Assembly (NCBI RefSeq): GCF_004348115.1
Contig: NZ_QPFB01000001.1
Location: 1,031,978 to 1,095,977, forward strand
Direction: 5' to 3'
DNA from: Stenotrophomonas sp. ATCM1_4
GTDB lineage: Bacteria > Pseudomonadota > Gammaproteobacteria > Xanthomonadales > Xanthomonadaceae
DNA length: 64,000 bases
Every line of letters begins with the position of its first letter. Position 1 is the stretch's first letter. A model generated the notes under the pieces. The model was not told where the DNA came from. It saw only the letters and a list, made by a program, of their open reading frames with translations, and did not search any database. Shown one piece after another: positions 1 through 11,880 of the stretch. The translations under genes were made by a program, and so were the position numbers.

Positions 1-979
1 AGTTGATCTGGTCGAAGCCTTCTGTGTTGAGCAGGCCGTTGAACAGCGTGTTGACGCCGGTGATGGCGGTGAAGCGGTTGTTCTTCAGCTCCTTGACGAA
101 GCCCTTCATGTCGCGCGGGTTGGTGATCAGGTAGTTCAGCGCGCCGATCTTCATGAAGACCAGCCCGTTCGCGGTCAAGGCGAAGATGTGGTACAGCGGC
201 AGCGCGGTGATGATCACTTCCTCGCCCTGCTTGACGCCGGAGCCACTGATCCAGGCCGAGGCCTGCTGCATGTTGGCGATCAGGTTGCGGTGGGTGAGCA
301 TCGCGCCCTTGGCCACGCCGGTGGTGCCGCCGGTGTACTGCAGGAAGGCGATGTCGTCATGGTCGATGTCCACCACCGGCATCGGGTGGCGCTTGCCCAG
401 CTTCAGCGCGTCCTTGAAGCGGATCGCGTTGGGCAGGTCATAGTCCGGGACCATCTTCTTCACGTACTTCAGCACGAAGTTGACGATGCCGCCCTTCGGG
501 AAGCCGAGCATGTCGCCCAGGCCGGTGGTGATGACCTGCTTGACCGGGGTCTCGGCGATGACCTGCTGCACGGTGTCGCCGAAGTTGTCGACCACCAGCA
601 GCACGCTGGCGCCGGCATCGACCAGCTGGTGCTTGAGCTCGCGGGCGGTGTACAGCGGGTTGACGTTCACCACGGTCAGGCCGGCGCGCAGGATGCCGAA
701 GATGGCGATCGGGTACTGCAGGCAGTTGGGCATCATCACCGCGACGCGGTCACCCTTCTTCAGCTGCAGCTCGCCCAGCAGGTAGGCGGCGAACTGGGTG
801 ACCAGTGCGTCGGTTTCACCGTAGGTGAGGACCTTGCCGAAGTTGGAGTAGGCGGGGCGATCACGGAACTTGGCTACGGACGTATCGAACACCGCGGCAA
901 CGGAACGGAATTCGTTGACGTCGATTTCAGCCGGGACACCGGCCGGGTAGCTCTGCAGCCAGGGACGTTCCTGATTCAT
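1..979 (-). CDS. rpfB: Long-chain fatty-acyl-CoA ligase RpfB/FadD (partial, N-terminal 326 aa)
   Basis: Acyl-CoA synthetase of the ANL superfamily, which activates fatty acids with ATP and CoA. The AMP-binding P-loop YTGGTTGVAKGAML is at residues 215-228, and the N-terminal half matches the FadD layout. The ATG at 979 follows a strong GGAGG (reverse strand), so the start is firm; the C-terminal part lies outside the window. In Xanthomonas the ligase beside the rpfA aconitase gene is RpfB, which is known to turn over the diffusible signal factor (DSF) fatty acids of the rpf quorum-sensing system. The acnA gene 0.8 kb upstream on the same strand supports that identity. rpfF would be expected just outside the window. 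Confidence 0.9.
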   Translation of the reverse strand, partial: MNQERPWLQSYPAGVPAEIDVNEFRSVAAVFDTSVAKFRDRPAYSNFGKVLTYGETDALVTQFAAYLLGELQLKKGDRVAVMMPNCLQYPIAIFGILRAGLTVVNVNPLYTARELKHQLVDAGASVLLVVDNFGDTVQQVIAETPVKQVITTGLGDMLGFPKGGIVNFVLKYVKKMVPDYDLPNAIRFKDALKLGKRHPMPVVDIDHDDIAFLQYTGGTTGVAKGAMLTHRNLIANMQQASAWISGSGVKQGEEVIITALPLYHIFALTANGLVFMKIGALNYLITNPRDMKGFVKELKNNRFTAITGVNTLFNGLLNTEGFDQIN

Positions 980-1087
980 CTTCCCCTCCAGGAAATGGAT
1001 GTGATCTAGTGATGGGAGCGGGGCACCGGGGCGCCACAGCCGCTGATGCCAGCATACCGTCCAGAATGGAAAAGGCGAAGGGTTCAG

Positions 1088-1543
1088 ATGATCCGAACGG
1101 TTCTGAAATGCATGCTTATTGCGGTGATTGTGCTTTCCGTCGCCGGTTGCAAGCGCGCGCCGCCGGAACAGCGGCTGCGCGACACGATTGCTGCAATGCA
1201 GAAGGGTGTGGAGTCGGGCAGTGCCGCGGACTTCATGGAGGCGGTCTCGCCCGAGTTCGTGGGCAACGAGGGCGTGGACCGGGCGGGGCTGGAGCGCCTG
1301 GTCAAGGCGCAGTTGCTGCTCAACAGCAAGGTGTCGGTGCAGACCGGTCCGATAGCCATCGAGATGGCAGCGGACAACAAGACGGCGACAGTACGTTTCA
1401 GTGCCCTGCTGGTCGGGGGTACGGGCGGCTTGCTGCCCGTGCGCGGCGACATGCAGGAGATCCAGACCGGCTGGCGGGATGAGGACGGCCAGTGGCGGGT
1501 GTATAGCGCCAGCTGGGGGCCGGTGGGTGGTGAGCGCGGGTAA
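1088..1543 (+). CDS. Small NTF2-like lipoprotein, hypothetical
   Basis: A 151-residue protein of unknown function. It has a lipoprotein signal: a short basic start, a hydrophobic stretch at residues 9-18, then a lipobox SVAGC with the lipidated Cys at 21. The mature part (helix with EQRLRDTIAAMQ, then strands ending in WRVYSASW) looks like the compact NTF2-like/DUF4440 fold, but this is fold-level inference. An upstream in-frame ATG at 1046 would put a charged extension before the signal peptide, so the start at 1088 (preceded by AAGG) is preferred. It is oriented divergently from rpfB and convergently with acnA. Role in rpf signalling is unknown. Confidence 0.7.
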   Translation: MIRTVLKCMLIAVIVLSVAGCKRAPPEQRLRDTIAAMQKGVESGSAADFMEAVSPEFVGNEGVDRAGLERLVKAQLLLNSKVSVQTGPIAIEMAADNKTATVRFSALLVGGTGGLLPVRGDMQEIQTGWRDEDGQWRVYSASWGPVGGERG

Positions 1544-1590
1544 GCGGGTGGGGGAGTGGGGGTAGAAGCAAGAGCAGGAGCGGGAGCGTC

Positions 1591-1756
1591 ACCCCTCCCC
1601 AGCCCTCCCCTTCGCGATGCGAAAGGGAGGGGGAAGATGCCGGTTCGCTGCGATCTCGAACTCTAGTCGCCGCCGTGCAGCTCGATCGCGGTCTGACAGG
1701 TCAACGGAAACCGCCCCCTCCCTTTCGCATCGCGAAGGGGAGGGCTGGGGAGGGGT
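1591..1756. repeat. 43-bp perfect inverted repeat pair (dispersed extragenic repeat)
   Basis: The arm at 1591-1633 is an exact reverse complement of 1714-1756, separated by 80 bp. Each arm has its own inner hairpin: C-rich, then TTCGCGATGCGAA, then G-rich. A related copy lies at 49162-49207 and a looser relative at 35112-35232, so this is a dispersed element rather than a simple terminator. It fills the gap between the lipoprotein gene and the acnA terminator. Confidence 0.85.
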
Positions 1757-1789
1757 AAAAAAGAACGCCCCGAAAGGGGCGTTCTTTGC
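1757..1789 (-). terminator. Rho-independent terminator of acnA
   Basis: An 11-bp perfect stem (1761-1771 with 1776-1786) and a GAAA-type loop, followed on the minus strand by a run of T (the A run at 1757-1762). It starts about 20 bp after the acnA stop. Confidence 0.9.
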
Positions 1790-1810
1790 TTCATCAAGTC
1801 AATCCATCCG

Positions 1811-4573
<2,763 letters not shown>

Positions 4574-4670
4574 ACAGCTGACTCCTCTTTACAGATGGCT
4601 TGCCACGGTGCCGGTGCGGCGCCGCGCGGGCTTTCAGGGCCGTGGGCCCTGTCACTGAATGCAGGTCCGA

Positions 4671-4691
4671 GTATGGACGATGCACGCATAC
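4671..4691. promoter_or_regulatory. Candidate distal operator: GTATG-N11-CATAC palindrome
   Basis: A 21-bp site with the same half-sites and the same 11-bp spacing as the one at 4821-4841, 150 bp away. It lies 98 bp upstream of the acnA start, between acnA and vapB. Inference: a second binding site for the VapBC complex, which could loop to the promoter-proximal site or touch the acnA promoter. Confidence 0.5.
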
Positions 4692-4820
4692 TTGGGCGCA
4701 TGGCGGTCCGGGCCAGTTTAGACAACGGCGTGTTGCGGTTGTGTAACGGTGCTTTTGCCGGGGAGGCCAGGCGGGGCGGGGCCTGGCGGGTCAGCGGCGG
4801 GTTGGGGTATGCCGGTGGAA

Positions 4821-4841
4821 GTATGTATAATTCGTGCATAC
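4821..4841 (+). promoter_or_regulatory. vapBC promoter -10 box inside an operator palindrome
   Basis: GTATG-N11-CATAC palindrome containing a perfect TATAAT at 4826-4831. A TTGGGG at 4802-4807 could serve as -35 with an 18-bp spacer. The antitoxin ATG follows 16 bp after the palindrome, with GGAGG at 4848-4852. This layout fits negative autoregulation by a DNA-binding antitoxin. Confidence 0.65.
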
Positions 4842-4856
4842 TTCATTGGAGGTCCC

Positions 4857-5090
4857 ATGGAAGCCACCGTAGCTGAACGCGGGCAGATCACCCTGCCCAA
4901 GGCCGTACGTGACGCGCTGGGCCTGACCAAGGGCACGTTGCTGAAGGTCGAGCTGGAAGGCAGCCGGATCATCCTGCGCAAGAGCGTGGACGACGCCATT
5001 TCCCGTGCGCGCGGCAAGTTCGCGCTGGACGGCTTCGACTCGGCCGAGCAGGCCGTGCGCACCGTGCGTGACGAGGCCGACCAGGCATGA
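4857..5090 (+). CDS. vapB: AbrB/MazE-fold antitoxin (VapB-type)
   Basis: A 77-residue protein with an N-terminal swapped-hairpin AbrB DNA-binding domain (residues 3-43, core VAERGQITLPKAVRDALGL). Its C-terminal helix region (44-77) would wrap the toxin. The start at 4857 follows GGAGG and excludes an unlikely upstream extension. The last codon overlaps the toxin start (ATGA at 5087-5090), so the two are translationally coupled. The twin palindromes upstream are the likely autoregulatory operators. Family knowledge: such antitoxins neutralise PIN-domain RNases and repress their own operon. Confidence 0.85.
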   Translation: MEATVAERGQITLPKAVRDALGLTKGTLLKVELEGSRIILRKSVDDAISRARGKFALDGFDSAEQAVRTVRDEADQA

Positions 5091-5485
5091 TCGCCGTCGA
5101 CTCCCCGGTCCTGATCGAACTGCTCAGCGATGGCCCGCGTGCCGACGCGGTAGAGGCCTGCCTGCGGCAGGCGCTGGTCGGCGGCCGGGTGGTCATCTGC
5201 GGCACGACCCTGGCCGAGGTCTGCGCCTCGCTGCGCGGCGGTGCCGAAGTGCAGGAGGCGCTGGAGGAAATGGGCGTCCATTTCAATCCGCTGGAAGCCA
5301 AATCCGCATTGCGCGCCGGCGAGATGCACCGCCGTCACCGCCAGCGCAGCGGCGAAACCCGCCGTATCGACGATTTCATGGTCGGTGCCCACGCGCTGCT
5401 GCAATGCGACGGCCTGATCACCTGGAACGACACGTTTTATCGCGACTACTTCAAGGGCCTGAAGCTGATCGTGCCGCAAGCCTGA
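5087..5485 (+). CDS. vapC: PIN-domain ribonuclease toxin (VapC-type)
   Basis: A 132-residue PIN-domain protein that probably cleaves RNA, with Mg2+ held by acidic residues. Candidate catalytic residues are D5 (MIAVDSPVL), E44 (TLAEVCASL), D96 (RRIDDFMVGAHAL) and D115 (TWNDTFY), in the order and spacing of the family. Full length and intact. Overlap with the antitoxin gene by 4 bp supports a functional type II toxin-antitoxin module. It sits between the two divergent aconitase genes, and its GC content is like its neighbours, so this is not obviously a recent arrival. Confidence 0.87.
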   Translation: MIAVDSPVLIELLSDGPRADAVEACLRQALVGGRVVICGTTLAEVCASLRGGAEVQEALEEMGVHFNPLEAKSALRAGEMHRRHRQRSGETRRIDDFMVGAHALLQCDGLITWNDTFYRDYFKGLKLIVPQA

Positions 5486-5524
5486 GCCCATCCATTACTC
5501 AAACCGTAACACCCGGGAGTTGTC

Positions 5525-8116
5525 ATGTTGGAAGCCTACCGCCACCACGTAGCCGAGCGCGCCGCGCTTGGCATCCCGCCGCTGCCGCTGACCGCACAGC
5601 AGACGGCCGACGTCATCGAGCTGCTGAAGAACCCGTCGGCCGGTGAGGCCGAGTTCCTGCTCGACCTGATCACCCACCGCGTGCCGGCGGGTGTGGACGA
5701 CGCCGCCAAGGTCAAGGCCTCGTACCTGGCCGCCATTGCCTTCGGCACCGAAAAGAACGCACTGATCAGCCGTGCGCGCGCCACCGAACTGCTGGGCACC
5801 ATGCTCGGCGGTTACAACGTCGCCCCGCTGATCCAGCTGCTGGACGACGCCGAAGTCGGCGCCATCGCCGCCAACGGCCTGAAGCACACGCTGCTGGTGT
5901 TTGATGCCTTCCACGACGTGCAGGAAAAGGCCAAGGCCGGCAACGCCAACGCACAGGGCGTGCTGCAGAGCTGGGCCGATGCCGAGTGGTTCACCAGCAA
6001 GCCGGAAGTGCCGCAGAGCCTGACCATCACCGTGTTCAAGGTGCCGGGCGAAACCAACACCGACGACCTGTCGCCGGCCCCGGATGCGACCACCCGCCCG
6101 GACATCCCGATGCACGCGCTGGCGATGCTGAAGAACAAGCGTCCGGATGCCCCGTTCGTGCCGGAAGAAGACGGCAAGCGTGGCCCGATCCAGGAAATCC
6201 TGTCGCTGAAGGAAAAGGGCAACCTGGTTGCCTACGTCGGCGACGTGGTCGGTACCGGTTCCAGCCGCAAGTCCGCCACCAACTCGGTGCTGTGGTTCAC
6301 CGGTGAAGACATCCCCTTCATCCCGAACAAGCGCTTCGGCGGTGTCTGCCTGGGTTCGAAGATCGCCCCGATCTTCTACAACACCATGGAAGACGCCGGC
6401 GCGCTGCCGATCGAGCTGGACGTGTCGAAGATGGAGCACGGCGATGTCGTCGAGCTGCGTCCGTACGACGGCAAGGCGCTGAAGAACGGTGAAGTGATCG
6501 CCGAATTCCAGGTCAAGAGTGACGTGCTGTTCGACGAAGTGCGCGCCGGTGGCCGCATTCCGCTGATCATCGGCCGTGGCCTGACCGCAAAGGCACGTGA
6601 GGCGCTGGGCCTGCCGGTGACCGACCTGTTCCGCCTGCCGGTGCAGCCGGCCGACACCGGCAAGGGTTACTCGCTGGCCCAGAAGATGGTGGGCCGCGCC
6701 TGTGGCCTGCCGGAAGGCAAGGGCATGCGCCCGGGCACCTACTGCGAACCGAAGATGACCTCGGTGGGCTCGCAGGACACCACCGGCCCGATGACCCGCG
6801 ACGAGCTGAAGGACCTGGCCTGCCTGGGCTTCTCGGCCGACCTGGTGATGCAGTCGTTCTGCCACACCGCCGCCTACCCGAAGCCGGTGGACGTGAAGAC
6901 CCACCACACCCTGCCGGAGTTCATCTCCACCCGTGGCGGCGTCTCGCTGCGCCCGGGCGATGGCGTGATCCACAGCTGGCTCAACCGCATGCTGCTGCCG
7001 GACACCGTAGGCACCGGTGGCGACTCGCACACCCGTTTCCCGGTCGGCATCTCGTTCCCGGCCGGTTCGGGCCTGGTCGCCTTCGCCGCGGCCACCGGCG
7101 TGATGCCGCTGGACATGCCGGAGTCGGTGCTGGTGCGCTTCAAGGGCAAGATGCAGCCGGGCGTGACCCTGCGTGATCTGGTCAACGCGATCCCGCTGTA
7201 CGCGATCAAGTCCGGTCTGCTGACCGTGGCCAAGGCCGGCAAGAAGAACATCTTCTCTGGCCGTATCCTGGAAATCGAAGGTCTGCCGGACCTGAAGGTG
7301 GAGCAGGCGTTCGAACTGTCCGACGCCTCGGCCGAGCGTTCGGCCGCTGGTTGCTCGGTGCGCCTGAACAAGGAGCCGATCATCGAGTACCTCAACAGCA
7401 ACATCACGCTGCTGAAGTGGATGATCGCCGAAGGCTACGCAGACGCCCGTTCGCTGGCCCGTCGCGTCGAGAAGATGGAAGCCTGGTTGGCTGACCCGCA
7501 GCTGCTGGAGCCGGATGCCGACGCCGAGTACGCCGCTGTCATCGAGATCGACCTGGCCGACATCCACGAGCCGATCGTGGCCTGCCCGAACGACCCGGAC
7601 GACGTGAAGACGCTGTCCGAAGTTGCCGGTGCCAAGATCGACGAAGTGTTCATCGGTTCGTGCATGACCAACATCGGTCACTTCCGCGCCGCTGCCAAGC
7701 TGCTGGAAGGCAAGCGTGACATCCCGACCCGTCTGTGGGTGGCCCCGCCGACCAAGATGGATGCCTCCGAGCTGACCAAGGAAGGCGTGTACGGCACCTT
7801 CGGCAGCGCTGGTGCTCGCATGGAAATGCCGGGCTGCTCGCTGTGCATGGGCAACCAGGCGCAGATCCGCGAAGGCTCCACCGCGATGTCGACCTCGACC
7901 CGCAACTTCCCGAACCGCCTGGGCCGCAACACCAACGTGTACCTGGGTTCGGCCGAGCTGGCCGCGATCTGCTCGCGTCTGGGCCGCATCCCGACCAAGG
8001 AGGAGTACATGGCGGACATCGGCGTGATCAACGCCAATGGCGACACGATCTACCGCTACATGAACTTCGACCAGATCGCCGACTACAAGGATGTGGCCGA
8101 TTCGGTCAATGCCTGA
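5525..8116 (+). CDS. acnB: Bifunctional aconitate hydratase 2 / 2-methylisocitrate dehydratase
   Basis: An 863-residue AcnB-type aconitase, the usual major TCA-cycle aconitase of proteobacteria. It has an N-terminal HEAT-like domain (about 1-160), then the swivel domain ([16 protein letters not shown], about 240-255), then the catalytic domains with cluster cysteines C713 ([10 protein letters not shown]), C771 and C774 (GCSLCMGNQ). The ATG at 5525 has GGGAG upstream. It starts 39 bp after vapC on the same strand, so read-through from vapBC is possible. Ends in a clear terminator at 8150-8174. Confidence 0.97.
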   Translation: MLEAYRHHVAERAALGIPPLPLTAQQTADVIELLKNPSAGEAEFLLDLITHRVPAGVDDAAKVKASYLAAIAFGTEKNALISRARATELLGTMLGGYNVAPLIQLLDDAEVGAIAANGLKHTLLVFDAFHDVQEKAKAGNANAQGVLQSWADAEWFTSKPEVPQSLTITVFKVPGETNTDDLSPAPDATTRPDIPMHALAMLKNKRPDAPFVPEEDGKRGPIQEILSLKEKGNLVAYVGDVVGTGSSRKSATNSVLWFTGEDIPFIPNKRFGGVCLGSKIAPIFYNTMEDAGALPIELDVSKMEHGDVVELRPYDGKALKNGEVIAEFQVKSDVLFDEVRAGGRIPLIIGRGLTAKAREALGLPVTDLFRLPVQPADTGKGYSLAQKMVGRACGLPEGKGMRPGTYCEPKMTSVGSQDTTGPMTRDELKDLACLGFSADLVMQSFCHTAAYPKPVDVKTHHTLPEFISTRGGVSLRPGDGVIHSWLNRMLLPDTVGTGGDSHTRFPVGISFPAGSGLVAFAAATGVMPLDMPESVLVRFKGKMQPGVTLRDLVNAIPLYAIKSGLLTVAKAGKKNIFSGRILEIEGLPDLKVEQAFELSDASAERSAAGCSVRLNKEPIIEYLNSNITLLKWMIAEGYADARSLARRVEKMEAWLADPQLLEPDADAEYAAVIEIDLADIHEPIVACPNDPDDVKTLSEVAGAKIDEVFIGSCMTNIGHFRAAAKLLEGKRDIPTRLWVAPPTKMDASELTKEGVYGTFGSAGARMEMPGCSLCMGNQAQIREGSTAMSTSTRNFPNRLGRNTNVYLGSAELAAICSRLGRIPTKEEYMADIGVINANGDTIYRYMNFDQIADYKDVADSVNA

Positions 8117-8149
8117 GTTCGATCACGGTAGTTGAGTGTTGAACGAAAA

Positions 8150-8174
8150 CCCCCGGCGAGAGCCGGGGGTTTTT
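8150..8174 (+). terminator. Rho-independent terminator of acnB
   Basis: An 8-bp GC stem (8150-8157 with 8162-8169), a GAGA loop, then TTTTT at 8170-8174. It also marks the left edge of the AT-rich insert that follows. Confidence 0.92.
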
Positions 8175-8227
8175 GTTTGTTTCCAAATGGACAGAGGTTT
8201 CGGAGAAATAAGAAAGTGCTAATCGAT

Positions 8228-10183
8228 TTAGCTTAGCGCGGATCGAATTCTTGAGACTATTTCCCCGATGGAGGAGATCTGGCACTCGAACGCTTTTGAA
8301 TAAACTACTTCTCTTAGTATTCCCGATTCTACTCCTACAACTTTCCCGTAGTATCCGCAAACTTTTGAGAATGTTTGCTTGCCATCGCATCTATTCAGTA
8401 TTACGTCATCCGAGGCCGTGCTGTAGTCGGAGAAGACTGTCCTTGCTGTCTCGTTTAGGCTGCTTGCAAGTATCTTCATTCGTTGATCCGAGAGTGCCTC
8501 GTCTGATATTTGTCGAAAAATCGCTTCTTCGTTTGACCAATCGAAGGTCTTCTTTCCCCATATGGATTTGGCGAATTCAGTCGACACCAAGTGTTGGAAT
8601 GCCAAAGAAAGCTCTTTCTTATATACTTGCGGCAATGAGGAGCGTCCAATCTCGGCCATTTTTGATTTAATTTCGGCAGGGGTTGGCAAGCCGGTCTTCA
8701 GTGGGTGAATCGCATGATACTGCTTAAGTATTGTATGAAATATATCTGGGTCAAGAAGGTAGTTTTCAAACTCGTGCTTATCTAATTTTATGAAATAGCG
8801 ATCATATAGATTTTCGTTTATGGACCTCAGTTCATTAAAATATTCATCCGGTTTATTGTCAGAGTCAACGACAAATACAAAATGAATTCCCTGAAGCTCG
8901 TCTCCAAGCGCGGCTATTCTCTTATAGGTGTCTGCTACTGCGGCACTTCCATTTAGGGGGCGTACCACGAAATTCTCTCCGCCGAATGCGTGGTGGAGGG
9001 CCTCGTTGTCTTCCTGTCCCTCAACGAAAATAACACTCTTGTGAACAGAGCTTAGGCCAACGCGGCGTAGTTGAGACTCTAAGCCTCCATTAAGTGGCTT
9101 TGCTATGCCATCTTCAATGAGAAAATTCTGTCCAAACGAGAACGTGTGGTAGATAAGGCTTTTGGAATGGGTTGTGTATAGTAATTGATTTATTTTAAAC
9201 TGATTTTTTGCGATAGATTCATCGCTTGTTGATGGGTCTTCTGCAGGTCGAGAGTAATAGTCTTTGAGCCACTTTTCCGCGCCGTTTGGCTGGCAGTAAT
9301 CGCGAAGCATTCCAATGAAATTTAGCAGGAGGCTTTCGTGTAAGTGATTTTCAGGCTCGTCGATTAGAACGGCGGACACGGTGCTCGATATTGATAGTAT
9401 TACTAAGGTGCTGAGTAGTGTTTTTTCACCTGAGCTGAAGTCACGTACGTCATACAGTGCACTCCGCCTACTGCGGTTTGCCTTGCCTAGGAGTACGAAC
9501 TCTCCTTCAGTATGATTTCCACTAAAGTTGCTCAATTCGACTTCGGGGATGAGCTTCGTGAATACGTGTTTTGCGACTCGATAGTATTCGAGGCGATTTG
9601 GCTTGCTTGGTACGAGTCGTTCATGGATATAGTCCGTGACTAGCTGTTTGTACACGCCGTGAAATAGTTTATCTGGATTTATAACTGCCTGAATTGCAAG
9701 ATTCTTTTGCGAGTTGTTGGATATCCTTATTCCATCATGACGAAGCGTTTCTGTGGAGAATTCTTTGCTTGCATCTATGAATAGGAATATGTTTGAAGGC
9801 GATTCGGAGTTCCAGATTGAAAGAATTGACTGAGAGTTTGTATATCGTAGGACTGGCTCGCCGTCCTCCAAAAGCATAGTGATAGAGGCTGGAGTGTCCT
9901 TGCCCTGTGCGTTCGTTATGGATAACTCGATTCTGACGCTGGAGTCTTTTGCCGTGAGAATTTTTTTCGCTTCTGTGGCGGCATCTTCTGCATCCTGTGG
10001 CGAATCGAGAAAATGACAGAAGTGCATCTTCTGAATTAACCAGATCGCTCGTAGTACTGATGATTTCCCGGATCCATTTTTTCCCGACAGCGAATAGATG
10101 CTTTTGCTGTCGTCAAGATAGAGGGTGGTCGGACCGTCGAAAGAGCGAATTTTATGCAAAGTTATAAATTTTATTCTCATCAT
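8228..10183 (-). CDS. ABC-type ATPase fused to a TOPRIM/DUF4435-like domain; candidate one-chain PARIS- or OLD-like defence protein
   Basis: A 651-residue protein. The N-terminal half is an SMC/ABC-type ATPase of the AAA15/AAA21 kind: Walker A GKNGSGKSS (34-42), signature SSGEKTLLS (250-258), Walker B AVLIDEPENH (271-280), and an H-loop TTHS (337-340). The C-terminal half is TOPRIM-like: VIFVEGQED (384-392, E388), FVVDSD (437-442), and HEFENYLL (470-477). That last motif resembles the conserved ENY-L block of DUF4435, the AriB family. AriA (AAA15) plus AriB (DUF4435) form the PARIS anti-phage system, and fused versions exist; OLD nucleases are the main alternative. Base composition is strikingly AT-rich with different codon use, which points to horizontal transfer. 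The start is ATG at 10183 or the adjacent ATG at 10180, 42 bp after the cheB stop, so co-transcription with cheDB is possible. Function in this organism is inferred. Confidence 0.75.
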   Translation of the reverse strand: MMRIKFITLHKIRSFDGPTTLYLDDSKSIYSLSGKNGSGKSSVLRAIWLIQKMHFCHFLDSPQDAEDAATEAKKILTAKDSSVRIELSITNAQGKDTPASITMLLEDGEPVLRYTNSQSILSIWNSESPSNIFLFIDASKEFSTETLRHDGIRISNNSQKNLAIQAVINPDKLFHGVYKQLVTDYIHERLVPSKPNRLEYYRVAKHVFTKLIPEVELSNFSGNHTEGEFVLLGKANRSRRSALYDVRDFSSGEKTLLSTLVILSISSTVSAVLIDEPENHLHESLLLNFIGMLRDYCQPNGAEKWLKDYYSRPAEDPSTSDESIAKNQFKINQLLYTTHSKSLIYHTFSFGQNFLIEDGIAKPLNGGLESQLRRVGLSSVHKSVIFVEGQEDNEALHHAFGGENFVVRPLNGSAAVADTYKRIAALGDELQGIHFVFVVDSDNKPDEYFNELRSINENLYDRYFIKLDKHEFENYLLDPDIFHTILKQYHAIHPLKTGLPTPAEIKSKMAEIGRSSLPQVYKKELSLAFQHLVSTEFAKSIWGKKTFDWSNEEAIFRQISDEALSDQRMKILASSLNETARTVFSDYSTASDDVILNRCDGKQTFSKVCGYYGKVVGVESGILREVVYSKAFECQISSIGEIVSRIRSALS

Positions 10184-10225
10184 TCCGTTGATTACGCTTT
10201 TCTTGTTCTAAGATTCTGACCGAGC

Positions 10226-11284
10226 TCAGCTGGACCGCGCCAGCGCCAGCAACCGCTCCGCGATCCTGTCCAGCGGCAGTACTTCATCCGCCGCGCCCAG
10301 CCGCACGGCGCTGCCGGGCATGCCCCAGACCACGCTGCTGGCTTCATCCTGGGCCACGGTGGGGGCGCCGGCCTGCTTCATTTCCAGCAGGCCGCGGGCG
10401 CCGTCCTCGCCCATGCCGGTGAGGATCGCGCCGACGGCATTGGCGCCAGCGTTCTGTGCCACCGAGCGGAACAGCACGTCCACGGCGGGCTTGTGCAGGT
10501 TGACCGGTGCGGTGTCGTCGACGCGGCAGCGCCAGCGGGCGCCGTCGCGCAGGATGCGCAGGTGCTTGCCGCCGGCCGGCAGGTAGGCGTGGCCGGGGAG
10601 GATGGCTTCGCCGTCGGTGGCTTCGCGTACCGACATCGCCGAGTGGCGGTCCAGGCGTTCGGCGAAGGCGCTGCTGAATGCTGCCGGCAGGTGTTGGGTC
10701 AGCACGATCGCCGGGGCGTCGGCGGGCATGGCCTCCAATACCGTGCGCAGGGCCTCGGTACCGCCGGCCGAGGCGCCGATGGCGATCAGGCGGTCGGTGG
10801 TGCGGAAGCCGATGTTCGACGCAGCCGCACTCTGCAGTGCAGGGCGGCGGAGCGGCGAGGCCAGGGCGCGCACGCGCGATCGGGCGGCCATCTTTACCTT
10901 GGCGCGGATCTCCTCGGCGTAGGCTTCCAGCCCACGTGCGACATCGAGTTTGGGCTTGGCGACGAAATCCACCGCGCCCAACGCGAGTGCCTGCAAGGTG
11001 GTGTCGGCACCGCGCTCGGTCAGCGAGGACACCATCACCACCGGCAGCGGGTGCAGGCGCATCAGGTTCTCGAGGAAGGCCAGCCCGTCCATGCGTGGCA
11101 TTTCCACGTCCAGGGTCAGCACGTCCGGGTTCAGGCGCTTGATCTTCTCGCGCGCCAGCAACGGGTCGGCGGCGGTGCCGACCACCTCGATGCCGGGGTC
11201 GGCGGCCAGCAGTTCGGTGAGGACCTGGCGCACCAGCGCCGAGTCGTCCACCACCAGCACGCGGCAGGGCGGGGCCAGGCTCAT
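10226..11284 (-). CDS. cheB: Chemotaxis response regulator / glutamate methylesterase CheB
   Basis: A 352-residue protein that removes receptor methyl groups and deamidates receptors, as the feedback arm of adaptation. The receiver domain has the phosphoryl site D59 (LTLDVEMP). The catalytic domain triad is S172 (IGASAGGTE), H198 (LTQHLP) and D294 (GMGEDGARG). The start at 11284 overlaps the cheD stop (ATGA at 11281-11284); a longer reading upstream is only cheD read in another frame. Last chemotaxis gene of the MCP-cheR-cheD-cheB operon. Confidence 0.96.
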   Translation of the reverse strand: MSLAPPCRVLVVDDSALVRQVLTELLAADPGIEVVGTAADPLLAREKIKRLNPDVLTLDVEMPRMDGLAFLENLMRLHPLPVVMVSSLTERGADTTLQALALGAVDFVAKPKLDVARGLEAYAEEIRAKVKMAARSRVRALASPLRRPALQSAAASNIGFRTTDRLIAIGASAGGTEALRTVLEAMPADAPAIVLTQHLPAAFSSAFAERLDRHSAMSVREATDGEAILPGHAYLPAGGKHLRILRDGARWRCRVDDTAPVNLHKPAVDVLFRSVAQNAGANAVGAILTGMGEDGARGLLEMKQAGAPTVAQDEASSVVWGMPGSAVRLGAADEVLPLDRIAERLLALARSS

Positions 11285-11880
11285 TCGAACAGCTCCACGC
11301 CACCACTGACCGGCGTGCGCGACAGCTTGGCGCGCACCGCGGTTTCGGCGGCCAGCACTTCGGCATCGTGCGCATGCGGCAGGCGCTGCACCACGACCCG
11401 GCCGGTGGTCGGGAAGAACCACACCTTGCGCGGGTGGATGCCGCACAGGTCCTCGGCGACGATGGGGATGTGCTCGGCCTGCAGGTACTGGCGCACGAAC
11501 TCGGCGTTGCGGGTGCCGACCGGGTTGCTGGTGAAGCCCTTGAGCACGTTGGCACCGCCGAAGACCTTGGCTTCCAGGCGTTTGCGGTGCGCGCCGCGCT
11601 TGAGCAGGTCGTTGATCAGCAGTTCCATCGCGTAGCTGCCGTAGCGTGCGGGCGCGCCGTCGCCGACGTTGCCGTCCGGCAGCAGGAAGTGGTTCATGCC
11701 GCCGATGCCGAGGATCGGGTCGCGGATGCAGGCGGCCACGCAGGAGCCGAGCGTGGTGGTCAGCGCGGTGTCATCGTCCACGACCAGGTACTGGGTGGGC
11801 AGCAGCTTGGCGGCGACGGTCTGGAAGCGACTGTCGCGGTAGCGCATGACCTCGTCGGGATAGGACTGGGAAGGCTTCAT
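11281..11880 (-). CDS. cheD: Chemoreceptor glutamine deamidase CheD
   Basis: A 199-residue CheD that converts receptor glutamines to glutamates, and in some bacteria partners a phosphatase. The Cys-His pair is visible: C47 in TLGSCVAAC and H64 in GGMNHFLLP. The start at 11880 overlaps the cheR stop in ATGA (11877-11880), which favours it over the ATG 14 codons upstream. Translationally coupled to both neighbours. Confidence 0.94.
   Translation of the reverse strand: MKPSQSYPDEVMRYRDSRFQTVAAKLLPTQYLVVDDDTALTTTLGSCVAACIRDPILGIGGMNHFLLPDGNVGDGAPARYGSYAMELLINDLLKRGAHRKRLEAKVFGGANVLKGFTSNPVGTRNAEFVRQYLQAEHIPIVAEDLCGIHPRKVWFFPTTGRVVVQRLPHAHDAEVLAAETAVRAKLSRTPVSGGVELFE

Noticed and set aside
5495..7681. 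728-aa open frame antisense to acnB, and similar long frames opposite acnA, the MCPs, cheA, flhA and others
   Set aside because: High GC makes long antisense frames common. These have no ribosome sites, biased His/Arg/Gly/Val composition and no recognisable domains.
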